Source: Noviherbaspirillum galbum
Lineage (GTDB): Bacteria; Pseudomonadota; Gammaproteobacteria; Burkholderiales; Burkholderiaceae_D
Direction of reading: 5' to 3'
Length of the DNA stretch: 64,000 nt
Assembly (NCBI RefSeq): GCF_010974945.1
Contig: NZ_JAAIVB010000048.1
Coordinates: 1 to 64,000, forward strand
The notes below the pieces were generated by a model. It saw only the letters and a program-made list of their open reading frames with translations, made no database searches and was not told where the DNA came from. The translations under genes and the position numbers were made by a program. Below are positions 35,596 to 45,290 of the stretch, piece by piece. How positions within the stretch are numbered: the stretch's first letter is position 1; every line of letters begins with the position of its first letter.

Positions 35596-36821
35596 TGATG
35601 GACGCGAAGGCAGATGCGCCGGTCATCGATACGGCACGCCGGATGACCAGGAAACGCCGCGTGCAAAGAGTGGCCGGATTGCTGGCGGCGGTGGCGGGAG
35701 CGACGCTGCTGTGGCTGCTGTTCGCGCCGAAACCCTTGCCCGTCGAGACCATGCCCGCGGTGCGCGGACCGATGCAGGTAACGGTCAACAACCAGGGTTA
35801 CGTCAGGTCGCACGACAAGTACGTGATCGCAGCGCCGGTCGCCGGCGAGGTGGACCGCATCGAATTGCGGGAAGGCGATGCGGTGGAGCCGGGCCAGGTG
35901 GTGGCAACGCTGCGTCCGATGCCGCTGGATGCGCGGCAGCAGGAGGAAGCCATGGCGCGGATGGAGTCCACGCAAGCCCAGGCCGAGGAAGCGGGACGGC
36001 GCGCGCGCCGCGCCGAGACCGACCTGAAGCTTGCCGCCAGCGAACGCCGCCGTGCGCAGGAACTCATGAAGACCCATTTCATGTCCGAACAGGCCGCCGA
36101 CCGCGCCGCCGCCGCCGAACAGGCTGCCCAGGCCGAACTCGATGCCGCGCGCTCCCGCGAGCAGGCGGCCATTGCCGACCTGCGCGGCGCGCGGGCCGCC
36201 ATGCTGGCGATCCAGTCCGCCGGCAAGCCGGGGTCGAAGATCGAGCTGAGCGCGCCGGTGCGCGGCTATGCCATCAAGATCCACGAACAGAGCGTGCGCG
36301 CGGTCGCCGCCGGCACGCCCTTGCTGGTGGTGAACGATCCCGCGCGCTACGAACTGGTCGTCGATGTGCTTTCCACCGATGCCGTGAAGATCCGTCCCGG
36401 AAACGAGGTGCTCATCGAAAACTGGGGCGGGGCGGGCGCATTGCGCGCCTCCGTGCGGCTGGTGGAGCCGGTGGCCTTCACCAAGGTGTCCGCCCTGGGC
36501 GTGGAAGAGCAGCGCGTGAACGTCATCGCCGATCCGGTCGGCGACCTCGGCACGCTGGGCGATGGCTACCGCATCGAAGCGCGGATCGTGATCTGGTCGC
36601 AGGACAACGTGCTCAAGGTGCCGGGAAGCAGCTTGTTCCGCGCGGCGGACGGCTGGCGCGTCTTCACGGTGGAGCGCGGGCGCGCAAGGGAACGCAAGGT
36701 CGACATCGGCCAGCGCAACCAGGACGAGGCGCAGGTGCTGGACGGACTTGCGCCCGGCGCGATGCTGGTGCGGTATCCGTCCAACGACATGAAGGACGGC
36801 GTGCGGGTGTCACCGCGCTGA
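35595..36821 (+). CDS. HlyD-family membrane-fusion protein
   Basis: A 408-residue periplasmic adaptor: one membrane anchor about 26-46, a lipoyl half-motif V-A-P/A-P-V-A-G-E-V, an Ala/Glu/Arg-rich coiled coil about 110-200, second lipoyl half and beta-barrel, ending V-S-P-R. The start overlaps the permease stop by one base (TAATG). It should bridge the permease to an outer-membrane channel; none is encoded nearby. Confidence 0.9.
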   Translation: MMDAKADAPVIDTARRMTRKRRVQRVAGLLAAVAGATLLWLLFAPKPLPVETMPAVRGPMQVTVNNQGYVRSHDKYVIAAPVAGEVDRIELREGDAVEPGQVVATLRPMPLDARQQEEAMARMESTQAQAEEAGRRARRAETDLKLAASERRRAQELMKTHFMSEQAADRAAAAEQAAQAELDAARSREQAAIADLRGARAAMLAIQSAGKPGSKIELSAPVRGYAIKIHEQSVRAVAAGTPLLVVNDPARYELVVDVLSTDAVKIRPGNEVLIENWGGAGALRASVRLVEPVAFTKVSALGVEEQRVNVIADPVGDLGTLGDGYRIEARIVIWSQDNVLKVPGSSLFRAADGWRVFTVERGRARERKVDIGQRNQDEAQVLDGLAPGAMLVRYPSNDMKDGVRVSPR

Positions 36822-36851
36822 TCCGGCGAGGTGAACCAGGCCGGTCCCGAT

Positions 36852-37700
36852 TCAGTGGGACATCAGCACCGGCACCGTCATGGCGCCAAGCAAGGTTCTC
36901 GTTGCGCCGCCCAGGAGGATTTCCCGGAAGCGCGAATGCCCGTAGCCGCCCATCACGATCAGGTCGCTGTCGAGGTCGTCGGCCAGCGACAGGAGGGAGA
37001 TGCCCATGTTCAGGGAAGTGGCTTCGTTGTGCACCACGACCGGCAGGTCATGCCGCGCGAGGTAGAGCGCCAGGTCGTCTCCCGGCTGGTTGCCGTGGTC
37101 GACGCTGTCGTGGGCGTTGAAGATCGCCACGTCGACGGTCGTTGCCTGGCGCAGCAGCGGCAGCGCATCGCTCACCGCGCGCGTCGCCGCCGTGCTGCCG
37201 TTCCAGGCAATCAGCGGGCGCTTTCCGATCTGGCTGAACTCGCCGGCGAACGGCACCACCAGCACGGGGCGTCCCGCGTTCAGGACGACGTACTCGGGAA
37301 AGTCCGGCGGGACGGTGGAATTGGCGTCGTCCGGGTCGAATTGCGACACCACGGCGAGGTCGCTGTAGCGCGCGCGGAGGCTGATGCCCGACTCCGGTTC
37401 GTCGGTGAAGAGGGTAGCCTCCCAGGACCGGACGTCGGCCTTGTCCGCGATGCCGCGGAAGGTGTCGAGCGCCTCTTCCGCCCGGATCCTGACCGCGTTC
37501 GTGAAGCGGGCGAGATAGTCCATCAGTTCCGGGTCGAGCTGCGTCACCTCGCCGTTGGTGTACGCGAAGCGGGACACGCCGGTCATGGCCGCGCCGACGA
37601 GGTGGGCGCGGTGGGTGGCGGCGAGTTCGGCTGCGAGCTGCATCCTGGCGCGGGAATTGGCCGACTGGTCCACGTGGACGAGTATCGTCTTGTACGTCAT
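36852..37700 (-). CDS. Universal stress protein, two-domain
   Basis: A 282-residue tandem UspA protein starting M-T-Y-K-T-I-L-V-H-V-D. The second domain has G-G-Y-G-H-S-R-F-R-E-I-L-L-G-G-A-T, matching G-x2-G-x9-G-G-A/S-T for ATP binding. GGGAGG precedes ATG 37700. It is a monocistronic leftward gene with an FNR box 78 nt upstream, convergent with the HlyD gene. Confidence 0.92.
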   Translation of the reverse strand: MTYKTILVHVDQSANSRARMQLAAELAATHRAHLVGAAMTGVSRFAYTNGEVTQLDPELMDYLARFTNAVRIRAEEALDTFRGIADKADVRSWEATLFTDEPESGISLRARYSDLAVVSQFDPDDANSTVPPDFPEYVVLNAGRPVLVVPFAGEFSQIGKRPLIAWNGSTAATRAVSDALPLLRQATTVDVAIFNAHDSVDHGNQPGDDLALYLARHDLPVVVHNEATSLNMGISLLSLADDLDSDLIVMGGYGHSRFREILLGGATRTLLGAMTVPVLMSH

Positions 37701-37751
37701 GATGGCCTCCCGCGAATCGCCTGTTCCGGATCGTCAGGCGCAAGAATCCTC

Positions 37752-37792
37752 AGGCTAGAACGCGATTGGAGGACGCGCTTGACTCAGGTCAA
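37752..37792 (-). promoter_or_regulatory. FNR/Anr box and -10, spacing class 21 (usp)
   Basis: Box at 37779-37792, read on the minus strand as TTGACCTGAGTCAA (full match); 21 nt later TAGCCT (37752-37757). Target start 37700. Confidence 0.8.
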
Positions 37793-37811
37793 AGCCGGCC
37801 TGCCCGGCGTA

Positions 37812-38744
37812 TCAGTATCCGAGCGAGGCGATGTGCTGCCGAATCATGCGGGCGCTCGACCGCAAGGCGTCGGTCTCCTGCGCGTTCAATCCGACCGGCA
37901 GGCGCATCGCGATGCCGTTCGCGCCGACCGTGCAGGGAAGGGAAAGCGCGACGTCCCGCACGCCTTCGATGTCGTCGACCACCGAGGACACGGTGAGCAC
38001 CGCATGCTCGTCGTGCAGGATGGCGCGCGTCAGGCGGGCCAGCGCCGCGCCGATGCCATAGTAGGTCGCCCCCTTGCCGGCAATGATCCGCTGGGCGGCG
38101 CCGCGCACGCCATCCTCGATGTCGGCGATCGTTGCCGGGTCGAGCGGCGCGCCGCTGGCCGCGGCGAGTTGATGGAGCGGCAGGCCGCCCACGCGCGCGG
38201 CGGACCAGGCCAGGACTTCGGAATCGCCGTGCTCGCCCAGCACGTGCGCATGGACCGAGGACGGCGACACCGCGAAGCGTCCGGCGATGAGGGCGCGGAA
38301 ACGCGCGGTATCGAGCATCGTTCCGGTGCCCAGGACCCGTTCCGCCGGCAATCCCGAGATCCTGGCCGCGGCATAGGTCATGATGTCGAGAGGATTGGTG
38401 GCGACCACGATGACCGCATTGCCGGCATGGCGCAGGACGAGCGGCACGATGTCCGCGAACACGGCGACGTTGCGGGACAGGAGCGCAAGCCGGGACTCGC
38501 CCGCAAGCTGCGATACGCCGGCGGCAATGATCACCACCGCGGCGCCCTCCAGCGCCTCGTAATCGCCGCTGCGCAGCCGCAGAGGATGTGAGAAGGGAGT
38601 GGCATGCAGCACGTCCATTGCTTGCGCATCGGCAAGCGCGCGGTTGCGGTCGACGAGCACGATCTCGCTGCCGACGCCTTGCATGACGAGCGAATGCGCC
38701 GCGGTGGCGCCGACATGGCCCGCGCCGACGATGCCGATCTTCAT
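37812..38744 (-). CDS. ldh: L-lactate dehydrogenase
   Basis: A 310-residue NAD-dependent enzyme: G-A-G-H-V-G-A at the start, substrate-loop G-V-S-Q-L-A-G-E-S-R with Gln at the position that separates lactate (Q) from malate (R) enzymes, T-N-P-L-D, G-T-G-T-M-L-D-T-A-R-F-R and catalytic His in L-G-E-H-G-D-S-E. It reduces pyruvate to L-lactate and reoxidises NADH. The ribosome-binding site of ATG 38744 is weak. It is read leftward towards the usp gene; no FNR promoter faces it, so a read-through or separate promoter is possible. Confidence 0.9.
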   Translation of the reverse strand: MKIGIVGAGHVGATAAHSLVMQGVGSEIVLVDRNRALADAQAMDVLHATPFSHPLRLRSGDYEALEGAAVVIIAAGVSQLAGESRLALLSRNVAVFADIVPLVLRHAGNAVIVVATNPLDIMTYAAARISGLPAERVLGTGTMLDTARFRALIAGRFAVSPSSVHAHVLGEHGDSEVLAWSAARVGGLPLHQLAAASGAPLDPATIADIEDGVRGAAQRIIAGKGATYYGIGAALARLTRAILHDEHAVLTVSSVVDDIEGVRDVALSLPCTVGANGIAMRLPVGLNAQETDALRSSARMIRQHIASLGY

Positions 38745-39064
38745 GGTTGGAAAGCTTTCATGGTTGGCGAATCCTGTGCATGCCGGCGCCGCGCGCGGCA
38801 AGGGTCTGAAAAAGCGAGCGTGAACCATTCTAGCAATGGCCATGGGGCGCGCAAGCGACATGGCGATTTTCCCGCCGGGGAGCAGGCCAGCTTTGCGCTG
38901 CGGCAAGAGGGGTGGGTAGCCGGACCAAGGCTTGAGCAATCCGCGATCGACCGATCCGCCGGAGATTCCATGCGCATTTGACCCAGATCATCCACCCGCC
39001 TTCACGCGGAAGCGGCATTTCCTTAGGATGTCGATGCAAGCTTGCAACAAGGGGCTGCCATGCC
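38745..39064. promoter_or_regulatory. Divergent region, ldh and MFP-MacB unit
   Basis: No gene in 320 bp. The right end holds the FNR-type box at 38978. The rest is GC-rich without a recognisable motif; the ldh promoter must be here but I cannot place it. Confidence 0.5.
38978..39029 (+). promoter_or_regulatory. FNR/Anr box and -10, spacing class 32 (MFP-MacB)
   Basis: Box TTGACCCAGATCAT at 38978-38991; 32 nt later TAGGAT at 39024-39029. Same box sequence, spacing and -10 as at 51853. Target start 39065. Confidence 0.7.
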
Positions 39065-40336
39065 ATGAACGCGCGCTTCCAGGAGACCGAATCGACAAGC
39101 TTGCCGAACCCGGGCGAGGCGCCCCGCCAGCGCCGCGCGTTGCGCCGCGCGATAGCGGCGGCGGCTGGCATCGCGGCATTGCTGGCCCTCGCCGTCCTGT
39201 ACGCCTATCTGCATCGCACTCCGCCGCCGGCGCAACGCTACCTCACCGCCCCGGCGGAGCGCGGCACGGTCGCTCCCAAGGTGGTGGCAAGCGGCACCGT
39301 CAACCCGGTCACCATCGTCCAGGTGGGCAGCCGCGTCTCGGGAGTCATCGTCGAGGTGGGCTGCGATTTCAACACGCGCGTGCGGGCCGGGCAGCGTTGC
39401 GCGCTGATTGACCCAAGGCTCTACGAGACCGCGGTCAGTCAGGAATCGGCCAACCTCGGCGCGGCGCGCGCCCAGCTTGCCAAGGACATGGCCGCCCTCG
39501 ACTACGCGGCGGCCGCGTACCAGCGCAGCCTGGATCTGCGGCGCAAGGGGTTCATTTCGCAGGAAGCGGTTGACAGCGCAAGCAATACCCGGCGCCAGGC
39601 GGAGACACAGGCCGACGTGGACCGCGCCCAGGTCCGGCAGCATGCGGCGACCTTGCAGGCGGCCCAGGTCAACCTCGGCTATACGAGCATCACCTCTCCG
39701 GTGGACGGCACCGTGGTGTCGCGCAACGTGACGCGGGGACAGACCGTGGCGGCAAGTTTCCAAACCCCGACCTTGTTCCTGATCGCGGCCGACCTTGCGA
39801 AGATGCAGGTCGACACCAATGTGAGCGAGGCCGACATCGGCCGCGTGGCGCTTGGAAACGAAGCGCTATTCAGCGTCGAATCCTTTCCCGAAAGGCGTTT
39901 CAGCGGCGTGGTGACGCAGGTGCGGCAGGCGCCGCAGACCGTGCAGAATGTCGTGACCTATGATGTCGTCGTCAGCGTCGACAATACAGACCTGGCGCTC
40001 AAGCCCGGCATGACGGCATCGATGCGCATCGTCACGGCGCGCTCGGAAAATGCGTTGCGCGTGCCAACGCGGGCGCTGCGCTACAAGCCGGCGTCACGGG
40101 AAGCGGCGTCGTCCTCGCCGGCATCGCCGCGCCGTCCGGGCGAGGGTGCCGTCTGGGTGCTGCGGGACGGCGCGCCCAGTCGCCTCACGCTGGCCACCGG
40201 CCTCGATGACGATACCTGGACCGAAGTGACCGGCGGCGACTTGCACGAGGGCGACCAGGTCATCCTGTCCGAGCGGGCCGCGCCGCAGGCCGACAAGGCA
40301 GGGCCGGCTGCCGGGCCGCGCCTGCCGCGGCTCTGA
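39065..40336 (+). CDS. MacA/HlyD-type membrane-fusion protein
   Basis: A 423-residue adaptor with a membrane anchor near residues 28-50, the barrel-sandwich motif V-G-S-R-V-S-G-V-I-V-E-V, an alpha hairpin about 110-200, G-Y-T-S-I-T-S-P-V-D-G-T-V (second lipoyl half) and a C-terminal membrane-proximal domain. AAGGGG precedes ATG 39065. It partners the MacB-like gene 28 bp downstream. Two Cys in the lipoyl region (E-V-G-C, Q-R-C-A) are unusual for MacA and may be chance. Confidence 0.92.
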   Translation: MNARFQETESTSLPNPGEAPRQRRALRRAIAAAAGIAALLALAVLYAYLHRTPPPAQRYLTAPAERGTVAPKVVASGTVNPVTIVQVGSRVSGVIVEVGCDFNTRVRAGQRCALIDPRLYETAVSQESANLGAARAQLAKDMAALDYAAAAYQRSLDLRRKGFISQEAVDSASNTRRQAETQADVDRAQVRQHAATLQAAQVNLGYTSITSPVDGTVVSRNVTRGQTVAASFQTPTLFLIAADLAKMQVDTNVSEADIGRVALGNEALFSVESFPERRFSGVVTQVRQAPQTVQNVVTYDVVVSVDNTDLALKPGMTASMRIVTARSENALRVPTRALRYKPASREAASSSPASPRRPGEGAVWVLRDGAPSRLTLATGLDDDTWTEVTGGDLHEGDQVILSERAAPQADKAGPAAGPRLPRL

Positions 40337-40364
40337 AGGGCGCGGAGAGGCAAGGACTGGCCAT

Positions 40365-42455
40365 ATGGAAAGCCACTGCATCCGGGCTTGCGGCCTGACC
40401 CGCATCTATAGCGTGGGCAACCAGGAGGTGCGGGCGCTCGACGGCGTCGACCTGGAAATCCGGCACGGCGAAATGCTTGCGGTGATGGGCTCGTCCGGGT
40501 CGGGAAAGTCCACCTTGATGGCGATCCTGGGTTGCCTCGACCAGCCCAGCGGCGGCTCCTATTTCTTCGAAGGCCGCGATGTCGCCGGCTTGTCCGACAA
40601 GGACCTGGCGGCGCTGCGCAGCACGCGCATCGGCTTCGTGTTCCAGAGTTTCAACCTGCTTCCTCGTACCAGCGCACTCGACAACGTCGCCTTGCCGCTT
40701 TACTACGCCGGCGTCCGGGAGGCGGCGGAGCGCGAAGGCAGGGCGCGCGCCGCGCTCGGTATTCTGGGCCTGGCCGGGCGCTGCGACAACACCCCGGCTC
40801 AGCTGTCGGGCGGACAACAACAGCGCGTCGCCATCGCACGTGCCCTGGTCAATGCGCCCGCGGTGCTGCTGGCCGACGAGCCGACCGGCAACCTGGATAC
40901 CCGGACCTCGCACGACATCATGGAAACGCTGGTGCGCCTCAACAAGGAGCGCGGCGTGACGGTGGTGGTGGTCACGCACGAAAACGATATCGCAGCCTAT
41001 GCGGGCCGCGTGATCACCATGCGCGACGGCAGGATCGTGAGCGACCGGCGCAATACACCCGCCAGCGAGACGAGCACGGAACGGCTTGCCATGCCGGCCC
41101 CGGATGCAGGCGCGGCATCGGCGCCGGCAACGGCGCACCAGGCCTTCGGCGCCATGATTTTCTCCGCAGCGGTCCGGGCACTGGCGCGCAACAAGACGCG
41201 CTCCATACTCACCATGCTTGGCGTATTCATCGGCGTCGCGGCGCTGATCGCGATGGTGGCCGTAGGTAATGGGGCCAGCGCCGCGGTGCGCAAGCAGATC
41301 GAAAGCCTGGGAACCAACATGTTCGTGGTGGTCCCCGGCGCCGCCATCAGCGCGGGCATGCGCGGCGGCAGCGGAAGCGCGTCCACCCTGACGCTGGCCG
41401 ACGCGGAAGCCATCCGCCACGAGGCGAAGTCGGTCGCCGAAACCGGATACCTGATCCGGCAGGCGGGCCAGGCCGCGTACCGGGAACGCAACTGGAACAC
41501 CGGCGTGCTCGGCGTATCCGCGAACTTCGCGCGCATCACCAACTGGCGCATCGCCGAGGGGCGTTTCCTGGACGAGGAAGACGAACGCGGCGCGGCGCTG
41601 GTCGCCGTGATCGGCGACACCGTGAAGCGGCAATTGTTCGACGCGACGGACGATCCGGTCGGCGTGACCATCCTGGTGCGCGGGATTCCGCTGCAAGTCG
41701 TCGGCGTGTACTCGCCCAAGGGACAGACCGCGTTCGGGCAGGACCAGGACGACGTGGTGATGGTGCCGTTCAGCACCGCCGAACGCAAGGTCCTCGGTGT
41801 GGCCGCGCCCGCCGCGCTGCAAGCCGCCCAGGGCGGCACGGTGACCACCTATCCGCCCGTGCCCATCCCGTTCGACCTGCAGCCGCGGCTGACCGGCTTC
41901 GTGAACCAGATCTTCATCCAGGCGGAATCGCCCGGACAGGTGCAGGACGCCATCGGCGATGTCACCGCCATCCTTTCCCGGCGCCATCGGGCGAAACCCG
42001 ACGCCATACCCGACTTCAGCGTGCGCAACCTCAGCCAGGTCGCGAACGCCGCGGAAGGCAGCAGCCGGGTCATGTCTGTCTTGCTGGCGATCGTCGCCTC
42101 GATCTCGCTGCTGGTCGGCGGCATTGGCATCATGAATATCCTGCTGGTGTCGGTCACCGAGCGGACCCGGGAGATCGGCTTGCGCATGGCGCTCGGCGCG
42201 CGCCGCGTGCATGTCCTTCTGCAATTCCTCGCGGAGTCGATCATTCTCAGCGTCACGGGCGGCCTCGCCGGCATTGCCGCCGGCACGCTTGCCACCTGGC
42301 TGATCGGCGCCATCGCGCAGTGGCCGACACGCATGTCGCCCGGTGCGGTCGCGGGCGGGTTTCTTTTCGCCACGGCGGTCGGGGTGTTCTTCGGATTTTA
42401 TCCGGCACGCAAGGCGTCGCGCCTCGATCCGATCGAGGCATTGCGCTACGAATGA
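40365..42455 (+). CDS. MacB-type ABC exporter (ATPase fused to permease)
   Basis: A 696-residue fusion: ATPase about 1-235 ([27 protein letters not shown]), a linker, then a membrane helix near 285, a MacB periplasmic domain about 310-550 and three C-terminal helices about 575-690 ending [17 protein letters not shown]. With the upstream adaptor it forms a MacAB exporter needing a TolC-like channel. Cargo may be a siderophore, peptide, toxin or drug; nothing nearby tells. Confidence 0.94.
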   Translation: MESHCIRACGLTRIYSVGNQEVRALDGVDLEIRHGEMLAVMGSSGSGKSTLMAILGCLDQPSGGSYFFEGRDVAGLSDKDLAALRSTRIGFVFQSFNLLPRTSALDNVALPLYYAGVREAAEREGRARAALGILGLAGRCDNTPAQLSGGQQQRVAIARALVNAPAVLLADEPTGNLDTRTSHDIMETLVRLNKERGVTVVVVTHENDIAAYAGRVITMRDGRIVSDRRNTPASETSTERLAMPAPDAGAASAPATAHQAFGAMIFSAAVRALARNKTRSILTMLGVFIGVAALIAMVAVGNGASAAVRKQIESLGTNMFVVVPGAAISAGMRGGSGSASTLTLADAEAIRHEAKSVAETGYLIRQAGQAAYRERNWNTGVLGVSANFARITNWRIAEGRFLDEEDERGAALVAVIGDTVKRQLFDATDDPVGVTILVRGIPLQVVGVYSPKGQTAFGQDQDDVVMVPFSTAERKVLGVAAPAALQAAQGGTVTTYPPVPIPFDLQPRLTGFVNQIFIQAESPGQVQDAIGDVTAILSRRHRAKPDAIPDFSVRNLSQVANAAEGSSRVMSVLLAIVASISLLVGGIGIMNILLVSVTERTREIGLRMALGARRVHVLLQFLAESIILSVTGGLAGIAAGTLATWLIGAIAQWPTRMSPGAVAGGFLFATAVGVFFGFYPARKASRLDPIEALRYE

Positions 42456-42535
42456 CTTGTTCCCCGCCTCGTCGCGGGACGTTTCGGGCGGCATGAGGCG
42501 AAGGAATTCCGGTGTCGGCGCCGCCTCGAGAAGTT

Positions 42536-42576
42536 TTGACTCAGGTCAGGCGAAAAGCGCGTCCCGCGCCTATAGT
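42536..42576 (+). promoter_or_regulatory. FNR/Anr box and -10, spacing class 21 (usp-DUF5335)
   Basis: Box TTGACTCAGGTCAG at 42536-42549 (last base off consensus); 21 nt later TATAGT at 42571-42576. Target start 42634. Confidence 0.75.
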
Positions 42577-42633
42577 CCGCCTTGACATGCCTTCCTTGGC
42601 CTGCGGGTTAGTCGTTTCTTTCTGGACCATGCC

Positions 42634-43095
42634 ATGTTCAAGCGCATTCTTTTGCCCACCGATGGTTCCGCGTTTTCCAGGCAAGCCGTTGCCCATGGCG
42701 TGCGGCTGGCGCGCGAACACGGTGCCGAAGTCATCGGCTTGCATGTGCTTCCGGAACCGCGGTCCGACCGGCTGGAAGCCTGGATGCACCACGACCCGCA
42801 TTTCGCTGCCAGGCGCCAGGCCCTGTTCGAACGGCTGGCCGATGATCACCTTGCCCATGTCGCCGGCTGCGCGCGGTCGGAGTCGGTGCCATGGCGCTGC
42901 ACCAAGATTCCCGCGCAGGACGCCGCCACCGCCATCGTCGAGATCGCCCGCGCCAGCCATTGCGACCTGATCCACATGGCGTCGCATGGCTGGAACGAGC
43001 ATGGCGCGCCGATGCCGGGCGGCGTCACCCTCGGCGTGCTCATCCGGTCCCCGGTTCCGGTACTCATTTTCAAGCCGACGCAGGCCGATCCTTGA
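42634..43095 (+). CDS. Universal stress protein, single-domain
   Basis: A 153-residue UspA protein starting M-F-K-R-I-L-L-P-T-D-G-S. The ATP loop is altered: A-S-H-G-W-N-E-H-G-A-P-M-P-G-G-V-T-L-G instead of the usual G-x2-G-x9-G-S, so it may not bind ATP in the standard way. Followed by DUF5335 gene after 42 bp. Confidence 0.92.
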   Translation: MFKRILLPTDGSAFSRQAVAHGVRLAREHGAEVIGLHVLPEPRSDRLEAWMHHDPHFAARRQALFERLADDHLAHVAGCARSESVPWRCTKIPAQDAATAIVEIARASHCDLIHMASHGWNEHGAPMPGGVTLGVLIRSPVPVLIFKPTQADP

Positions 43096-43137
43096 CCCGC
43101 TGCCAGCCATTCACCAAGCGCATGAAAGGAGAACACG

Positions 43138-43467
43138 ATGTCATCCACCCAACTCAACAAGTCGGAATGGAGCGGATATTTCGACCGCGTCTCGAAGGCC
43201 ATCAACGGCGAGCAGGCGGAAATCGAGGTCGCTTCGCTGGCGCTGGGCAACCAGATCGAGGCCAACTGGCTGCCGCTTTATGGAATTACCTATGACCCGA
43301 AGAGCGATGTGCTGGAGGTGGTGCTCGAAGGCCTTGACCATCTTATCCACCGGCCGCTGACCGTGTATGTCGAAGCAGATGCCGATGGTCTGTCGAGCAT
43401 GCTCGTCAATGACGGCGACACCCAGCAGCTTGTGCGCTTCCGCAAGCCGCTGCAACTGCACTCCTGA
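43138..43467 (+). CDS. DUF5335-like small protein
   Basis: A 109-residue soluble protein. It has A-E-I-E-V-A-S-L-A-L-G, W-L-P-L-Y-G-I-T-Y-D-P-K and L-E-G-L-D-H-L-I-H-R-P, which I recall from the DUF5335 family. No catalytic motif is apparent. AAAGGAG lies upstream. Probably co-transcribed with the single-domain universal stress gene. Function unknown. Confidence 0.8.
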   Translation: MSSTQLNKSEWSGYFDRVSKAINGEQAEIEVASLALGNQIEANWLPLYGITYDPKSDVLEVVLEGLDHLIHRPLTVYVEADADGLSSMLVNDGDTQQLVRFRKPLQLHS

Positions 43468-43503
43468 GCGCGCGCATCCGCTTGCCCTGGGCCCGGTTGG
43501 CGA

Positions 43504-44361
43504 TCAATGCGCCATCAGCACCGGCAGGGTGGCATGCGTCAGCACGTCGCGCGTCACGCCGCCCAGCAGGTATTCGCGATAACGGTGGTGCCCGTAGCAG
43601 CCCATCACCAGGAGTTCCGCATGGACGTCGTCGGCCAGGCCGAGAAGCGTCTCGCCGACTTCGCCGCGGGTTTCGAGCTGGTGGACTTCAACCTTGAGTC
43701 CGTGGCGCGCCAGGAACAGGGCGATGTCGCCGCCAGGTTCACGCTCACGCGGCTTGCCCGGTTCTATCTCGAATTTGCGTGCCACCACCGCCACATGCAC
43801 CTGGGACGCATGGCGCAGGAGCGGCAGGGAAAAGTGCAATGCGCGCCGGGCTTCCGGACACACCTTCCAGGCGACCACCGCCGGACGGCCGGCATGCAGC
43901 GGACCGCCGATGGACGGCACCATCAGCACCGGTGCGCCGGATTGCATCGCGACCATGGCCGCCAGTGCCGGGCTTCCCGTGGCTGATCCGATCACGCCAG
44001 GGTTGCCGGAGCCGGGCCGGGAAAGAACGGCAAGGTCAGCATGCGTGGCTTGCAAGGCCAGCGCGACAGACATGTCGTCATGCACGCACCGTGTTTCCAC
44101 CGACTCGACCTCATGTTCCCTTGCCGCTTGCAGGAATCCGTCCAGCGCCTTCGTGGCCTCGCTTTCGAGCGCGGAGAGAAAGGAATCCAGGTCGAGCTGG
44201 TCATTGCGCCGCTGGAATCGGTCGAGCCAGATCGGGTGCATGGCGGAAGCGACGCCGACGAGATGCGCCCGGTTCTGGCGCGCGAGCATCGCGGCGGTCC
44301 GGTAACGATCGGCTGCCGACGCATCGCAGTCGGCCTGAACGACGATGGTCTTGTAGGGCAT
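43504..44361 (-). CDS. Universal stress protein, two-domain
   Basis: A 285-residue tandem UspA protein starting M-P-Y-K-T-I-V-V-Q-A-D. The second domain has G-C-Y-G-H-H-R-Y-R-E-Y-L-L-G-G-V-T, a full ATP-loop spacing. GGAGAG precedes ATG 44361. Convergent with the DUF5335 gene and divergent from the BON gene, with its own FNR box. Confidence 0.92.
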   Translation of the reverse strand: MPYKTIVVQADCDASAADRYRTAAMLARQNRAHLVGVASAMHPIWLDRFQRRNDQLDLDSFLSALESEATKALDGFLQAAREHEVESVETRCVHDDMSVALALQATHADLAVLSRPGSGNPGVIGSATGSPALAAMVAMQSGAPVLMVPSIGGPLHAGRPAVVAWKVCPEARRALHFSLPLLRHASQVHVAVVARKFEIEPGKPREREPGGDIALFLARHGLKVEVHQLETRGEVGETLLGLADDVHAELLVMGCYGHHRYREYLLGGVTRDVLTHATLPVLMAH

Positions 44362-44391
44362 GGCGCTCTCCTTCGATACCCGGATGGGCCA

Positions 44392-44432
44392 AGTGTGGTG
44401 CAAGCCTCCTGCGCGCGCTTGACCGCAATCAA
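44392..44432 (-). promoter_or_regulatory. FNR/Anr box and -10, spacing class 21 (usp)
   Basis: Box at 44419-44432, read on the minus strand as TTGATTGCGGTCAA (full match); 21 nt later CACACT (44392-44397), a weak -10. Target start 44361. Confidence 0.7.
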
Positions 44433-44471
44433 AACGCACTCCCGGCGCGTCGCGAGGTCACCAGTTCATCT

Positions 44472-44512
44472 TTGACTGCGGTCAAGCGCGGGACCACCCC
44501 CCGCCGTACGAT
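44472..44512 (+). promoter_or_regulatory. FNR/Anr box and -10, spacing class 21 (BON copy 2)
   Basis: Box TTGACTGCGGTCAA at 44472-44485 (full match); 21 nt later TACGAT at 44507-44512. Target start 44568. Confidence 0.8.
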
Positions 44513-44567
44513 AAGCGCGATCCATGCAGCGCGGCCGCCAGGCATGGAAACTGTAATGGAGCCTGAC

Positions 44568-45221
44568 ATGAAAACCGATCTGCAATTGCGCGAGGACGTG
44601 CTGGAAGAACTTGAATGGGATCCGTTGGTCGATGCGGCCGATGTCGGCGTCGAAGTGAGGAACGGTGTCGTCACGCTGTCGGGGCACCTCGACAGTTTCG
44701 CGGAAAAGATCGCGGCCCGGCGCGCGGTGGAGCGCGTCGCCGGCGTGAAGGGCATCGCGCTTGAAGTCGACGTGCGCCTCCCTGGCCAGGATACCCGGTC
44801 GGATACCGATATCGCGGTGGCCGCCAGGACGGCGCTTGAGCAGGACGCGCTGCTGCCGCGCGATGCAGTCACCGTGCTGGTGGAAGCCGGCCGCGTAACG
44901 CTTTCCGGCCGAGTAGGGGGCGACCATCTGCGGCGCGTGGCGGAACGCGACGTGCGCAACCTGCGCGGCGTGAGGGATGTGAAGAACGACATCGTCGTGC
45001 ATCCCGTCGTCGCGCCGCGCAACATCCGCGCGCGCATCGAATCGGCGCTGCAGCGCCGCGCCCATGCCGAAGCCAAGGCCATCACCGTGTCGGTCAAGGA
45101 AGACGAGGTCACGCTGACCGGCACCGTGCCCTCGCTCGAGGAGCGCAGCGCCGCGGTGCATGCGGCCTGGTGCGCGCCCGGTGTCACGAAGGTGGTGAAC
45201 CATATCGTGATCGGGCCGTAG
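44568..45221 (+). CDS. Triple BON-domain protein (copy 2)
   Basis: A 217-residue paralogue of the 24470-25123 protein, same length, gapless alignment with most residues identical (for example G-V-V-T-L-S-G-H-L-D-S-F-A-E-K and I-E-S-A-L-Q-R-R-A-H-A-E-A-K-A-I). Three BON domains, no signal peptide. ATG 44568 has GGAG 6 nt upstream; upstream in-frame ATGs at 44556 and 44544 are less well placed. This copy has its own FNR box, copy 1 does not. Confidence 0.9.
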   Translation: MKTDLQLREDVLEELEWDPLVDAADVGVEVRNGVVTLSGHLDSFAEKIAARRAVERVAGVKGIALEVDVRLPGQDTRSDTDIAVAARTALEQDALLPRDAVTVLVEAGRVTLSGRVGGDHLRRVAERDVRNLRGVRDVKNDIVVHPVVAPRNIRARIESALQRRAHAEAKAITVSVKEDEVTLTGTVPSLEERSAAVHAAWCAPGVTKVVNHIVIGP

Positions 45222-45241
45222 CAAGCGAATTGAACATACGG

Positions 45242-45264
45242 CGGCCTGCCGTCATGGCAGGCCG
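45242..45264. terminator. Strong hairpin between BON and cytochrome b genes
   Basis: CGGCCTGCC and GGCAGGCCG (9-bp perfect stem) around GTCAT. No long T-run follows. It probably reduces transcription from the BON gene into the cytochrome b gene or protects the BON transcript end. Confidence 0.55.
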
Positions 45265-45290
45265 GCTTACAGTGAAGATGGGAGATGGCA

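Noticed and set aside
37812-38744. Malate dehydrogenase
   Set aside because: The substrate loop has Gln where malate enzymes have Arg, and G-E-H-G-D-S-E is typical of L-lactate dehydrogenase.
40260-42494. 744-codon open frame on the minus strand opposite the MacB gene
   Set aside because: Antisense shadow; rich in Arg, Gly and His without any domain, while the plus strand encodes a full MacB.
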